Below, piece after piece: positions 8,996 through 16,237 of a stretch of DNA of 42,837 nucleotides. Position 1 is the stretch's first letter. Each line of letters starts with the position of its first letter. This stretch comes from Lachnospiraceae bacterium (lineage in GTDB: Bacteria; Bacillota; Clostridia; Lachnospirales; Lachnospiraceae): assembly GCA_004552595.1 (NCBI GenBank), contig SFNX01000003.1, positions 1-42,837 of the forward strand. The letters run 5' to 3'. The position numbers and the translations under genes were made by a program. A model generated the notes under the pieces. The model was not told where the DNA came from. It ran no database searches and worked only from the letters and a program-made list of their open reading frames with translations.

Positions 8996-10774
8996 CTATT
9001 TTTCCTCCAGTTCGCTTATAAATCTTGAAATTCGCTTTCCGTACTTGTATTCGCCTCTTCCTACTACAAATAAATCTGTTTTGGCTCTTGTCATGGCAAC
9101 ATATAATAATCTTCGTTCCTCTTCAATATTTTCCTTTGTAAGAGCTTTATCATGCGGAAAAATACCTTCCTGTAGTCCAACAATAAAAACAGTGTTAAAT
9201 TCAAGGCCTTTTGATGAATGTGCCGTAAGCAGATTAACCCTTGATTCAAGGTTATCCATGTTATTTGCCTCATAAACAGAATCAATGAAAAAGAGCCAAT
9301 CATTAATGTTTTCATATAGCTTTGCTTTTTCAAGTATCTGATCTAACAACTCTTTTATTTTTTCATTAGAATATCCCTTTGAGGAAAGTCTCTTATATAT
9401 ATAGCTTTCATAGCCAATCCGCTTATATATATAATTAACCGCGGCAAAACTACTCATATTTGAAATTCTGTTTAGCTCTTTAAGTAGCTTTTCGTAGTTT
9501 TCGGAATTCGCCATATCTGAATTAATATCATCCCTGTCAAGATTTCTTTCGGGTTTATTGATTATCCTGCCCATTACATCAACAGAACGGTTATTAGTTG
9601 CAGCTCTTAAATATGCAATAATATCCTTTGCCCATTCACTTTCATAAAAACTATCCGATGAAATATTTGTTGTATAAAGTATTCCGTTTAGATTCATCTT
9701 TTCTTTAAGAACTTCAATGCATCTTTCAGTTCTGAATATTACTGCTATATTTGAGGCGATTTCACCATCATTTATTAATTCTTTTATTTTTTCACATACA
9801 AATTCAGCCTCTTTTATTGCATTGCCTAATGTCACTACCGTTACATTCCCATATTCATAATTTGATTTACAAGGTATCTGTTCTTTATTTATCCTGCTTA
9901 TATTATGTTTTATAAGCTTATGTGCCGATTCAATAACAGCCTTAGATGAACGGTAATTATTTTTTAAATCAATAATTTCACAGCCTTTTTTATTCATAAA
10001 TTTCTTCATAAGTTCAGGCTTTGCACCTCTGAAGCCATATATTGACTGATCATCATCCCCAACGGCAAAAATATTGTTATTTTCTCCAGATAACATATCA
10101 AGTACTTCATACTGAACTAAATTAATATCCTGAAATTCATCAATAAGTATATATTTATAAATTCCCTGATACATTTTTCTGATTTCTGCCCTGCTTCTTA
10201 GTAAATCCCTGCACATATAAAGCATATCGTCAAAATCAATCATATTGTCTTTACGGCACAACCTTATATATTCGTTATATATTTTTACGAACAATTCTCC
10301 CTTATCTTCGTCGAATTTTTCTGAAATAAACAATTTCTTTTCATCAGAGTTTTTATATGCCGAAATATTTTCTATTATTTCAAGATATGAGGCTTCATCC
10401 TTTTGTGTAAGCTTAAGGTTGTAAAATGCTCTCTTTACATTTTTTAGTTTATCCTTTTGGGTTAACACTTTACCTTTATCAATTAATGAGCTGTTCTTTA
10501 AAATGCTGTAAAATATTGCATGAAAAGTGCCAAAATATACCTTATAGCATTTTCCCTTTGTTAATCTTAAAAATCTTTCCTGCATTTCAACAGCAGCTTT
10601 TTTAGAGAAGGTAATAACTAAAATTTCATCGGGTGAAATTCTTACCTCCTCAATCATATGTCTGATTCTTTCCGTTAGTGTGTGGGTTTTGCCGGAGCCC
10701 GGCCCTGCTAAAACAAGCACCGGACCGTATACAGTATTTACGGCCCGTTGCTGTTCTGTATTAAGATTTGTCAA
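8996..10774 (-). CDS. UvrD/PcrA-family ATP-dependent DNA helicase
   Basis: Superfamily 1A 3'-5' helicase of 592 residues. Motifs in order: Q-motif region LNTEQQRAV (4-12), Walker A AGPGSGKT (23-30), motif Ia VITFSKKAA, motif II LIDEFQDIN, motif III VGDDDQSIYGFRGA, motif V LTAHSSKGLEFNTVF and motif VI EERRLLYVAMTRAK. It is shorter than PcrA/UvrD (about 720-770), mainly in the 2B region and the C-terminal tail, so it may be a specialised paralogue rather than the housekeeping PcrA. The start is a TTG: an in-frame TAG lies four codons upstream and no ATG fits. Its Shine-Dalgarno is weak. It follows gltX by 41 bases and ends the purO-purH-gltX operon. Confidence 0.9.
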   Translation of the reverse strand: MTNLNTEQQRAVNTVYGPVLVLAGPGSGKTHTLTERIRHMIEEVRISPDEILVITFSKKAAVEMQERFLRLTKGKCYKVYFGTFHAIFYSILKNSSLIDKGKVLTQKDKLKNVKRAFYNLKLTQKDEASYLEIIENISAYKNSDEKKLFISEKFDEDKGELFVKIYNEYIRLCRKDNMIDFDDMLYMCRDLLRSRAEIRKMYQGIYKYILIDEFQDINLVQYEVLDMLSGENNNIFAVGDDDQSIYGFRGAKPELMKKFMNKKGCEIIDLKNNYRSSKAVIESAHKLIKHNISRINKEQIPCKSNYEYGNVTVVTLGNAIKEAEFVCEKIKELINDGEIASNIAVIFRTERCIEVLKEKMNLNGILYTTNISSDSFYESEWAKDIIAYLRAATNNRSVDVMGRIINKPERNLDRDDINSDMANSENYEKLLKELNRISNMSSFAAVNYIYKRIGYESYIYKRLSSKGYSNEKIKELLDQILEKAKLYENINDWLFFIDSVYEANNMDNLESRVNLLTAHSSKGLEFNTVFIVGLQEGIFPHDKALTKENIEEERRLLYVAMTRAKTDLFVVGRGEYKYGKRISRFISELEEK

Positions 10775-10815
10775 AATATTTCGCTAATGGCATAGATTTA
10801 AGTTCATGTCATACA

Positions 10816-12279
10816 CTACATGAGCTTTTCGATTCCTTTTTTGATTCTTGAAACAGATTCTTCTTTTCCAAGTAACTCCATGAGTTCAGTTGCACCTCCA
10901 GGAGTCATCTGCTTACCGGAAACCGCAGTACGTATAGGCCACATCACAAGACCTGTTTTGTACTCTTTTTTAGCTGCATAATCAGTCAATACAGCATATA
11001 GATTATCATTTGAATAATCGTCTACACCTTCAAGAATAGGAAGTACTTCCTGTAATATTGAAAGTGCTATTTCTTTATTACATTTACTCTTCTTATTATT
11101 GAACATCTCAATGTCGTAGTCACTGAGTGTTTCAAAGAAGTCTATATGATCTTTAATATCTGTAAACACTTCAATACGTGTTCTGACCATCTTTGCTATT
11201 TTTACAAAGTCAAGGTCCTTTGAGATAACTTCCTTGATATATGGAAGTGCAAGCTCATAAAACTCTTCATCGCTCATCGCCTTAAAGTATTCAGAATTAA
11301 GCCATTTAAGCTTTGTATAATCAAATACTGCCGGAGACTTAGAAATATGATGGTAGTCAAATTTTTCGATGAGCTCAGAAAGACTCATTTTCTCTACATT
11401 ATCTTCAGGCGACCAACCAAGGAGTGCTACAAAATTAACTACCGCATCCTTTAAAAATCCCTGCTCAATTAAATCCTCGTATGAAGAATGTCCGCATCTT
11501 TTTGAAAGCTTTTTATGTTCCTCATCTGTAATAAGCGGGCAGTGAATATATACCGGCACTTCCCATCCGAACGCTTCATAAAGTCTGTTGTATTTTGGCG
11601 TTGAAGAAAGATATTCATTTCCTCTGACAACATGTGTTATTCCCATTAAATGATCGTCAACAACATTTGCAAAATTATAAGTCGGATATCCGTCTGACTT
11701 AATCAAAATCATATCGTCAAGTTCGATGTTATTAACAGTTATTTCACCATATATATCATCATTAAATGAAGTTGTGCCGTCTTTTGGGTTATTCTGTCTG
11801 ATAACATATGGCATTCCTGCCTTAAGATTTCTCTCAACTTCTTCTTTTGAAAGGTTAAGGCAATGCTTATCATATACATGAATGACCTTTTCTTCTCCGT
11901 CTTCACCTTTTATTGTCTGGGTAAGTCCCTCTAATCTTTCTTTTGTGCAAAAGCAATAGTAAGCCTTACCTTCATCTACAAGTTTTTTTGCATACTCAAG
12001 GTAAATTCCCTTTGCCTGTCTTTCAGACTGAACATAAGGGCCAAAGCCTTTGTCTTTGTCAGGCCCTTCATCGTGAATCAGCCCTGTTCCCTCAAGTGTA
12101 CGATAAATAATATCTACGGCACCTTCAACATATCTCTCCTGATCGGTATCCTCAATTCTTAAAATGAAATCTCCGCCTTCATGCTTTGCAATAAGATATG
12201 CATAAAGCGCAGTTCTTAAATTTCCTACGTGCATTCTTCCTGTTGGAGAAGGTGCAAATCGTGTACGAATCTTTGACAT
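10816..12279 (-). CDS. gltX: Glutamyl-tRNA synthetase
   Basis: Class I aminoacyl-tRNA synthetase charging tRNA-Glu; 487 residues, the usual bacterial size. The HIGH-type motif is in PSPTGRMHVGNLRTAL (HVGN 17-20), and the KMSKS-type loop is KLSKR (257-261). Zinc-binding-like Cys residues appear near 109-111 and 140. RIEDTDQERY (41-50) is the GluRS/GlnRS signature. An AAAGGA site precedes the ATG. It follows purH by 38 bases with no terminator, so it appears co-transcribed with the purine genes. Whether it is discriminating or non-discriminating cannot be told without knowing about gatCAB and glnS elsewhere. Confidence 0.97.
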   Translation of the reverse strand: MSKIRTRFAPSPTGRMHVGNLRTALYAYLIAKHEGGDFILRIEDTDQERYVEGAVDIIYRTLEGTGLIHDEGPDKDKGFGPYVQSERQAKGIYLEYAKKLVDEGKAYYCFCTKERLEGLTQTIKGEDGEEKVIHVYDKHCLNLSKEEVERNLKAGMPYVIRQNNPKDGTTSFNDDIYGEITVNNIELDDMILIKSDGYPTYNFANVVDDHLMGITHVVRGNEYLSSTPKYNRLYEAFGWEVPVYIHCPLITDEEHKKLSKRCGHSSYEDLIEQGFLKDAVVNFVALLGWSPEDNVEKMSLSELIEKFDYHHISKSPAVFDYTKLKWLNSEYFKAMSDEEFYELALPYIKEVISKDLDFVKIAKMVRTRIEVFTDIKDHIDFFETLSDYDIEMFNNKKSKCNKEIALSILQEVLPILEGVDDYSNDNLYAVLTDYAAKKEYKTGLVMWPIRTAVSGKQMTPGGATELMELLGKEESVSRIKKGIEKLM

Positions 12280-12317
12280 ATTTAATTACGTCCTTTCTGA
12301 CTTTTATTTATAAAAGT

Positions 12318-13496
12318 TTAATGATGGAATAATCTAACTCCGTTAAATACCATTGCCATACCGTATTTATCACAGCATTCAATAACATCCTCATCTCTTA
12401 TTGAGCCGCCCGGCTGAACGACATATTTAACGCCCGACTTATAGCCTCTCTCAATACTGTCTGAGAACGGGAAGAACGCATCGGATCCAAGCACTATGTT
12501 TTCAGCCTTGCTAAGCCATTCTTCCTTTTCTGATGCAGTAAATATTGAAGGCTTAACCTTAAATATTTTCTGCCATTGACCTTCTTTTAAAACATCCATA
12601 TAAGCTTCACCTATATAGTTATCAATCGCATTGTCTCTGTCAGCTCTCTTAATGTTATCAACAAACTGAAGGTTCATAACCTTTGGACACTGTCTTAATA
12701 ACCAGTTGTCTGCTTTTTGACCTGCAAGTCTTACGCAGTGAACTCTGGACTGCTGACCGGCGCCGATTCCGATTGCCTGACCATCCTTAACAAAGCATAC
12801 GGAATTAGACTGTGTATACTTAAGTGTAATAAGGCTTATCATCATATCATGCTTTGCAGATAACGGGATCTCTTTATTCTTTGTTACGACATTTGTGAGG
12901 AGTGATTCATCGATTTTAACTTCATTTCTTCCCTGCTCAAATGTAATTCCGAATACATCCTTATTTTCAACAGGCTCAGGCTTATAGTTTTCATCAATTT
13001 TGATAATTGCATAAGCACCTTTTTTCTTCTCTTTAAGAATCTCAAGTGCTTCAGGCTCATATCCCGGTGCTATGATACCGTCAGAAAATTCTTTTTTGAT
13101 AATCTTTGCACAAGAAACATCACATACATCAGAAAGTGCTATAAAATCTCCATATGATGACATTCTGTCAGCACCTCTTGCTCTTACATACGCACATGCC
13201 AATGGGCTTAACTCAGAAGCTTCATCAACAAAATATACTTTCTTCATTGTCTCATCAAGCTCTTTTCCGATTGCTGCACCTGCCGGTGAAACATGCTTGA
13301 ATGAAGTTGCTGCAGGATACCCGGTTGCTTCCTTTAATTCCTTAACAAGCTGCCAGCCGTTTAACGCATCAAGAAAGTTAATATACCCAGGTTTTCCATT
13401 TAATACTTCAATAGGAAGATCATTACCGTTTTTCATAAATATCTTTGCCGGTTTCTGATTAGGATTACAACCATACTTTAATTCGATTTCGTTCAT
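12318..13496 (-). CDS. purH: AICAR transformylase (PurH formyltransferase domain only)
   Basis: Formylates AICAR to FAICAR with 10-formyl-tetrahydrofolate, the ninth step of IMP synthesis. The 392 residues match the transformylase part of bifunctional PurH and have no N-terminal IMP cyclohydrolase domain. Catalytic Lys-His is seen in TSFKHVSPAGA (K67, H68). Other family blocks are SRVHCVRLAGQKADNW, FPFSDSIERGYKSG and YVVQPGGSIRDEDV near the C-terminus. An AAGGAG site lies seven bases before the ATG. The gene begins 13 bases after purO, which supplies the missing cyclohydrolase step, so the two proteins together replace bifunctional PurH. Confidence 0.93.
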   Translation of the reverse strand: MNEIELKYGCNPNQKPAKIFMKNGNDLPIEVLNGKPGYINFLDALNGWQLVKELKEATGYPAATSFKHVSPAGAAIGKELDETMKKVYFVDEASELSPLACAYVRARGADRMSSYGDFIALSDVCDVSCAKIIKKEFSDGIIAPGYEPEALEILKEKKKGAYAIIKIDENYKPEPVENKDVFGITFEQGRNEVKIDESLLTNVVTKNKEIPLSAKHDMMISLITLKYTQSNSVCFVKDGQAIGIGAGQQSRVHCVRLAGQKADNWLLRQCPKVMNLQFVDNIKRADRDNAIDNYIGEAYMDVLKEGQWQKIFKVKPSIFTASEKEEWLSKAENIVLGSDAFFPFSDSIERGYKSGVKYVVQPGGSIRDEDVIECCDKYGMAMVFNGVRLFHH

Positions 13497-13509
13497 AACA
13501 GAGCTCCTT

Positions 13510-14223
13510 TTATTTGTTTTTGTTTACTATTCTCGTTGTATATTTTCCTGTTTTGATATCTATATATCTTACGAAAAGAGATACTTTATTGTCGTCATTA
13601 AGGCTATTCCATAAGCTGTCAGTAAACTCATCAATGTCACCTTTAATTGAAATAAGCTTTGGTTCTCCTTCAAAGCTTGGTAAAGGATTACCATCCTGCA
13701 TATATGTATGAATAAAGTGTCCCTCAGAAGCTAAAGGATTTGAATATGAAAAAGTATATCTGTTACACGCCAAAGGATTACCGTTATCCGACTTAAGGAT
13801 TGACATCGAATAGTCAAATTCAGCGTTTTCAACGTGAAGAATACCTGAAATACGAGGTGTATAATTTGGAGCATCCGGCTCAAATTCACGACATCTTAAT
13901 GACTGCTCAAACGTCATATTTTTGCTCATATTATCATAAATCGTATCAGTCTGATCGCCATTTGTAACTATAGTATTGTTACCTAACACTCTTACAGGAG
14001 CATAAATTATTAATGACGGATCTTCAAGCTTTGATTCATCAAAAGCCTGCGTCCTTATTCCTTCACCTTCAGTTACGAAAATTCTGTTTCTCGAGTTAGA
14101 GCTTCTACCCATAATAAAATAAGCAGTTACGGCATTTTCTCCGTCTTCAGACCTTCCGATAATAATTCCTCTACCCGGATATGCATTGTTTTTAAGTTCA
14201 TTTACGATATCTGCCTTTACCAT
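13510..14223 (-). CDS. purO: IMP cyclohydrolase, PurO (archaeal-type) family
   Basis: Predicted to close FAICAR to IMP, the last step of purine synthesis. About 237 residues. Recognised by the PurO pattern: a GRSEDG...AYFIMGRSSNSRNR opening (aligns with the archaeal SSRSFPNR block), DPSLIIYAPVRVLGNNTIV followed by TNGDQTDTI, and NYTPRISGIL. It is unrelated to the PurH cyclohydrolase domain. It is longer than archaeal PurO (about 200), with an N-terminal extension and extra C-terminal beta-rich sequence. Start choice is uncertain: an ATG at 14223 or a TTG at 14229, both with poor Shine-Dalgarno (AGGAAAGG lies over 15 bases away). Next to purH, which makes its substrate. Confidence 0.85.
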   Translation of the reverse strand: MVKADIVNELKNNAYPGRGIIIGRSEDGENAVTAYFIMGRSSNSRNRIFVTEGEGIRTQAFDESKLEDPSLIIYAPVRVLGNNTIVTNGDQTDTIYDNMSKNMTFEQSLRCREFEPDAPNYTPRISGILHVENAEFDYSMSILKSDNGNPLACNRYTFSYSNPLASEGHFIHTYMQDGNPLPSFEGEPKLISIKGDIDEFTDSLWNSLNDDNKVSLFVRYIDIKTGKYTTRIVNKNK

Positions 14224-14297
14224 ATACAAATCTTAAGCTAAATAGCCTTTCCTTTCTGAAAATATATTATTGTTTTAGGTAAAAATACCCAAATTGA

Positions 14298-14326
14298 ATT
14301 TTATCATTACACTAATAATTAAACAA
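14298..14326 (-). promoter_or_regulatory. Predicted promoter of purO-purH-gltX operon
   Basis: Minus strand: TTGTTT (14326-14321), exactly 17 bases, then TAAAAT (14303-14298) preceded by an extended-minus-10 TGA. Predicted start near 14291, leader about 68 bases. It lies back to back with the prs promoter, and the two minus-35 boxes are only 8 bases apart. I see no clear PurR-type operator or purine riboswitch in the leader. Confidence 0.7.
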
Positions 14327-14334
14327 GAACATTA

Positions 14335-14363
14335 TTGACTGTAAAAATTCATAATGATATAAA
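14335..14363 (+). promoter_or_regulatory. Predicted promoter of prs
   Basis: TTGACT (14335-14340), a 17-base spacer, and TATAAA (14358-14363) preceded by an extended-minus-10 TGA. Predicted start near 14370 gives a leader of about 33 bases with a GAGGT site before the ATG at 14403. Confidence 0.75.
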
Positions 14364-14402
14364 TTTATATGGGCAATATTACATATAATAACGAGGTCAA
14401 TT

Positions 14403-15596
14403 ATGGGTAAAACTGATTTACTTGAAAATCTAATGCAAGTGGCTCCACTAAAGCTTATAGTACATAAAAGTGCTGAAGCTCTCGGTGAAGAAGTGAATGC
14501 AGCTTTAGTTGAAGCAAGAAAAAAGATTAACAAACCATATTCATCTTCTCCTGCTTATGTCGGATATGAAGAGGATTCTTTTCTTGTTGATCATTCCTGC
14601 CCAAGATTCGGTTCCGGTGAAGGTAAGGGTGTAATAAACGAGTCTGTAAGAGGTAAGGACATTTTTATTCTTGCAGACCCTTGTAATCATTCTCTTACAT
14701 ATAAGGTTAACGGACATATTAATCATATGTCTCCTGACAATATTTATCAGGATGTTAAGCGTATTATTGCCGCTCTTGCAGGTAAGCCTCACAGAATTAC
14801 GGTTATTTTCCCATTTTTATATGAAAGCAGACAGCATAAAAAATATACAAGAGAATCTCTTGATGCCGCAATTGCGCTTGATGAGCTTATGCACATGGGC
14901 GTATCCAATATAGTAACATTTGATGCTCATGACCCTAAAGTTCAAAATTCAATTCCTCTTTCAGGTTTTGATAACTTTATGCCGCATTATCAGTTTTTAA
15001 AGGCATTAATGCAGCATGAAAATGACTTAAAAATTGATAAAGAACACCTGATTGTAATATCTCCTGATGAAGGTGCGCTTGATCGTGCCGTATATTTTGC
15101 AGGTGTATTAGGCGTTGATATCGGAATGTTTTATAAACGCCGCGATTATTCTAAAGTAGTAAACGGCAAAAATCCTATCGTATGTCATGAATTTTTAGGT
15201 GAAAACATCGAAGGAAAGGATGTCATTATCATTGATGACATGATTTCAAGCGGCGGAAGCATGATAGATACTGCTAAGCAGCTTAAGTCAATGAATGCAG
15301 GACGTGTTTATATATGCACTACTTTCGGTCTGTTCACTGATGGCTTTGATGAGTTCGATAAAGCTTATGAAAAAGGATATTTTGACAAGCTTATTACAAC
15401 AAATTTGACTTATCACGACGATATATGTAAGACAAAGCCATACTATATTGAAGCTTCAATGAGTATGTTCCTTGCAAGAATTATTGACTTCCTGAATCAC
15501 GATGCACCAATGTCTGCCGTATTGACACCTACAGAAAAGATTCACGATGCAATACTCGATTACAATGAAGGGAAAAATATAAACCTTGAAAACTAA
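14403..15596 (+). CDS. prs: Ribose-phosphate pyrophosphokinase (PRPP synthetase), long form
   Basis: Makes PRPP from ribose 5-phosphate and ATP for purine, pyrimidine, histidine and tryptophan synthesis. The PRPP/ribose-5-phosphate loop is VIIIDDMISSGGS (274-286), and the metal/ATP-binding region is TFDAHDPKVQNSIPLSGF (172-189; canonical DxHxxQIQGFF). At 397 residues it is about 80 longer than classical Prs (about 315). It has an N-terminal extension and a looser catalytic loop: the usual YARQDRK reads ESRQHKK (141-147). It is probably a clostridial long-form variant. A GAGGT site lies six bases before the ATG. It is divergent from purO-purH and convergent with yraN, sharing interlocked stop codons. 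Confidence 0.9.
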   Translation: MGKTDLLENLMQVAPLKLIVHKSAEALGEEVNAALVEARKKINKPYSSSPAYVGYEEDSFLVDHSCPRFGSGEGKGVINESVRGKDIFILADPCNHSLTYKVNGHINHMSPDNIYQDVKRIIAALAGKPHRITVIFPFLYESRQHKKYTRESLDAAIALDELMHMGVSNIVTFDAHDPKVQNSIPLSGFDNFMPHYQFLKALMQHENDLKIDKEHLIVISPDEGALDRAVYFAGVLGVDIGMFYKRRDYSKVVNGKNPIVCHEFLGENIEGKDVIIIDDMISSGGSMIDTAKQLKSMNAGRVYICTTFGLFTDGFDEFDKAYEKGYFDKLITTNLTYHDDICKTKPYYIEASMSMFLARIIDFLNHDAPMSAVLTPTEKIHDAILDYNEGKNINLEN

Positions 15597-15949
15597 ACGT
15601 GATATGGAAATGCGTTTTTATACCATGTGATTTCATCACCAAGAATCGATATAACATCAAATCTATAGCTTCCGTTATCCGGAAGCTTTTTCATTTTCTG
15701 ATAAACTGTTGCAACCCTGCAAATGGTTTTCTGCTTTCTATATGTAACTGCTTCATATGGATATCCGTGAGAATTGTCTTTTCTGTATTTGACTTCTGTA
15801 AAAACATAGGTGTCATTATCTTTACATATGATATCAATTTCTCCCATTCTTATGGAAAAATTCATTTCAAGAATTGTTAATCCGTTATTTATTAGAAACT
15901 GCGCCGCTTTCCTTTCTTGCACACTTCCCTTTTCTCTGTTATTTACCAT
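15593..15949 (-). CDS. yraN: YraN family (UPF0102) endonuclease-fold protein
   Basis: 118-residue member of the YraN/UPF0102 family, which has a PD-(D/E)xK restriction-endonuclease-like fold and no settled function. Seen here: NNREKGSVQERKAAQFL at the N-terminus, GEIDIICKD (the catalytic Asp position) and VFTEVKYRK (the ExK position), then a helix with AVTYRKQKTICRVA. It overlaps the end of the ylqH-like gene by 11 bases and is the last gene of the lepB-rbgA-rnhB operon. yraN near rnhB is a common arrangement. Its stop codon interlocks with that of convergent prs, and the prs terminator lies inside its coding region. Confidence 0.9.
   Translation of the reverse strand: MVNNREKGSVQERKAAQFLINNGLTILEMNFSIRMGEIDIICKDNDTYVFTEVKYRKDNSHGYPYEAVTYRKQKTICRVATVYQKMKKLPDNGSYRFDVISILGDEITWYKNAFPYHV
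15667..15687 (+). terminator. Intrinsic terminator of prs, located inside yraN
   Basis: Plus strand: 8-bp perfect stem AGCTTCCG/CGGAAGCT with loop TTATC, then a T-tract (15687-15691) and more T-rich sequence. It is about 70 bases past the prs stop codon, wholly inside the antisense yraN coding region. On the minus strand the hairpin is preceded by A-rich sequence and has no following T-tract, so it should not stop yraN transcription. Confidence 0.75.
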
Positions 15950-16232
15950 TCATCATTCTACCTTTTAGTTTTTCACAATCATCGACAAAAACAAGAATTT
16001 CAGCAACAACCTCATAAAGCTCAGGCGGTATATACTCTCCTATATCAAGCTTAGAAAGAGTATTGGCAAGCTTTGAATCTTTATGAAGTGCAACATCATT
16101 TTCTTTGGCGGTTTCAATAATCTTTTCAGCAACCTTTCCTTTACCTGTTGCTATGATTTTCGGTGCGACTTCACCCGGATCATATTTAATTGCTACAGCC
16201 TGAAGCTGTTTATTGTTCTTATCTTCTGCCAT
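15939..16232 (-). CDS. YlqH-like soluble protein resembling the FlhB cytoplasmic C-terminal domain
   Basis: 97 residues resembling the cytoplasmic domain of the type III/flagellar export switch protein FlhB, but without its four membrane spans. The match runs from AVAIKYDPGEVAPKIIATGKG through KIIETAKENDVALHKDSKLA to IGEYIPPELYEVVAEILVFV, all typical FlhB_C blocks. The autocleavage motif NPTH that precedes AVALKY in FlhB is absent (here NKQL, residues 7-10). It corresponds by position and content to Bacillus ylqH. It starts five bases after the FliK-like gene and overlaps yraN by 11 bases. The Shine-Dalgarno is weak. Function is unknown; an interaction with the preceding FliK-like protein is an inference from FlhB-FliK biology. 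Confidence 0.8.
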   Translation of the reverse strand: MAEDKNNKQLQAVAIKYDPGEVAPKIIATGKGKVAEKIIETAKENDVALHKDSKLANTLSKLDIGEYIPPELYEVVAEILVFVDDCEKLKGRMMNGK

Positions 16233-16237
16233 TTTTC

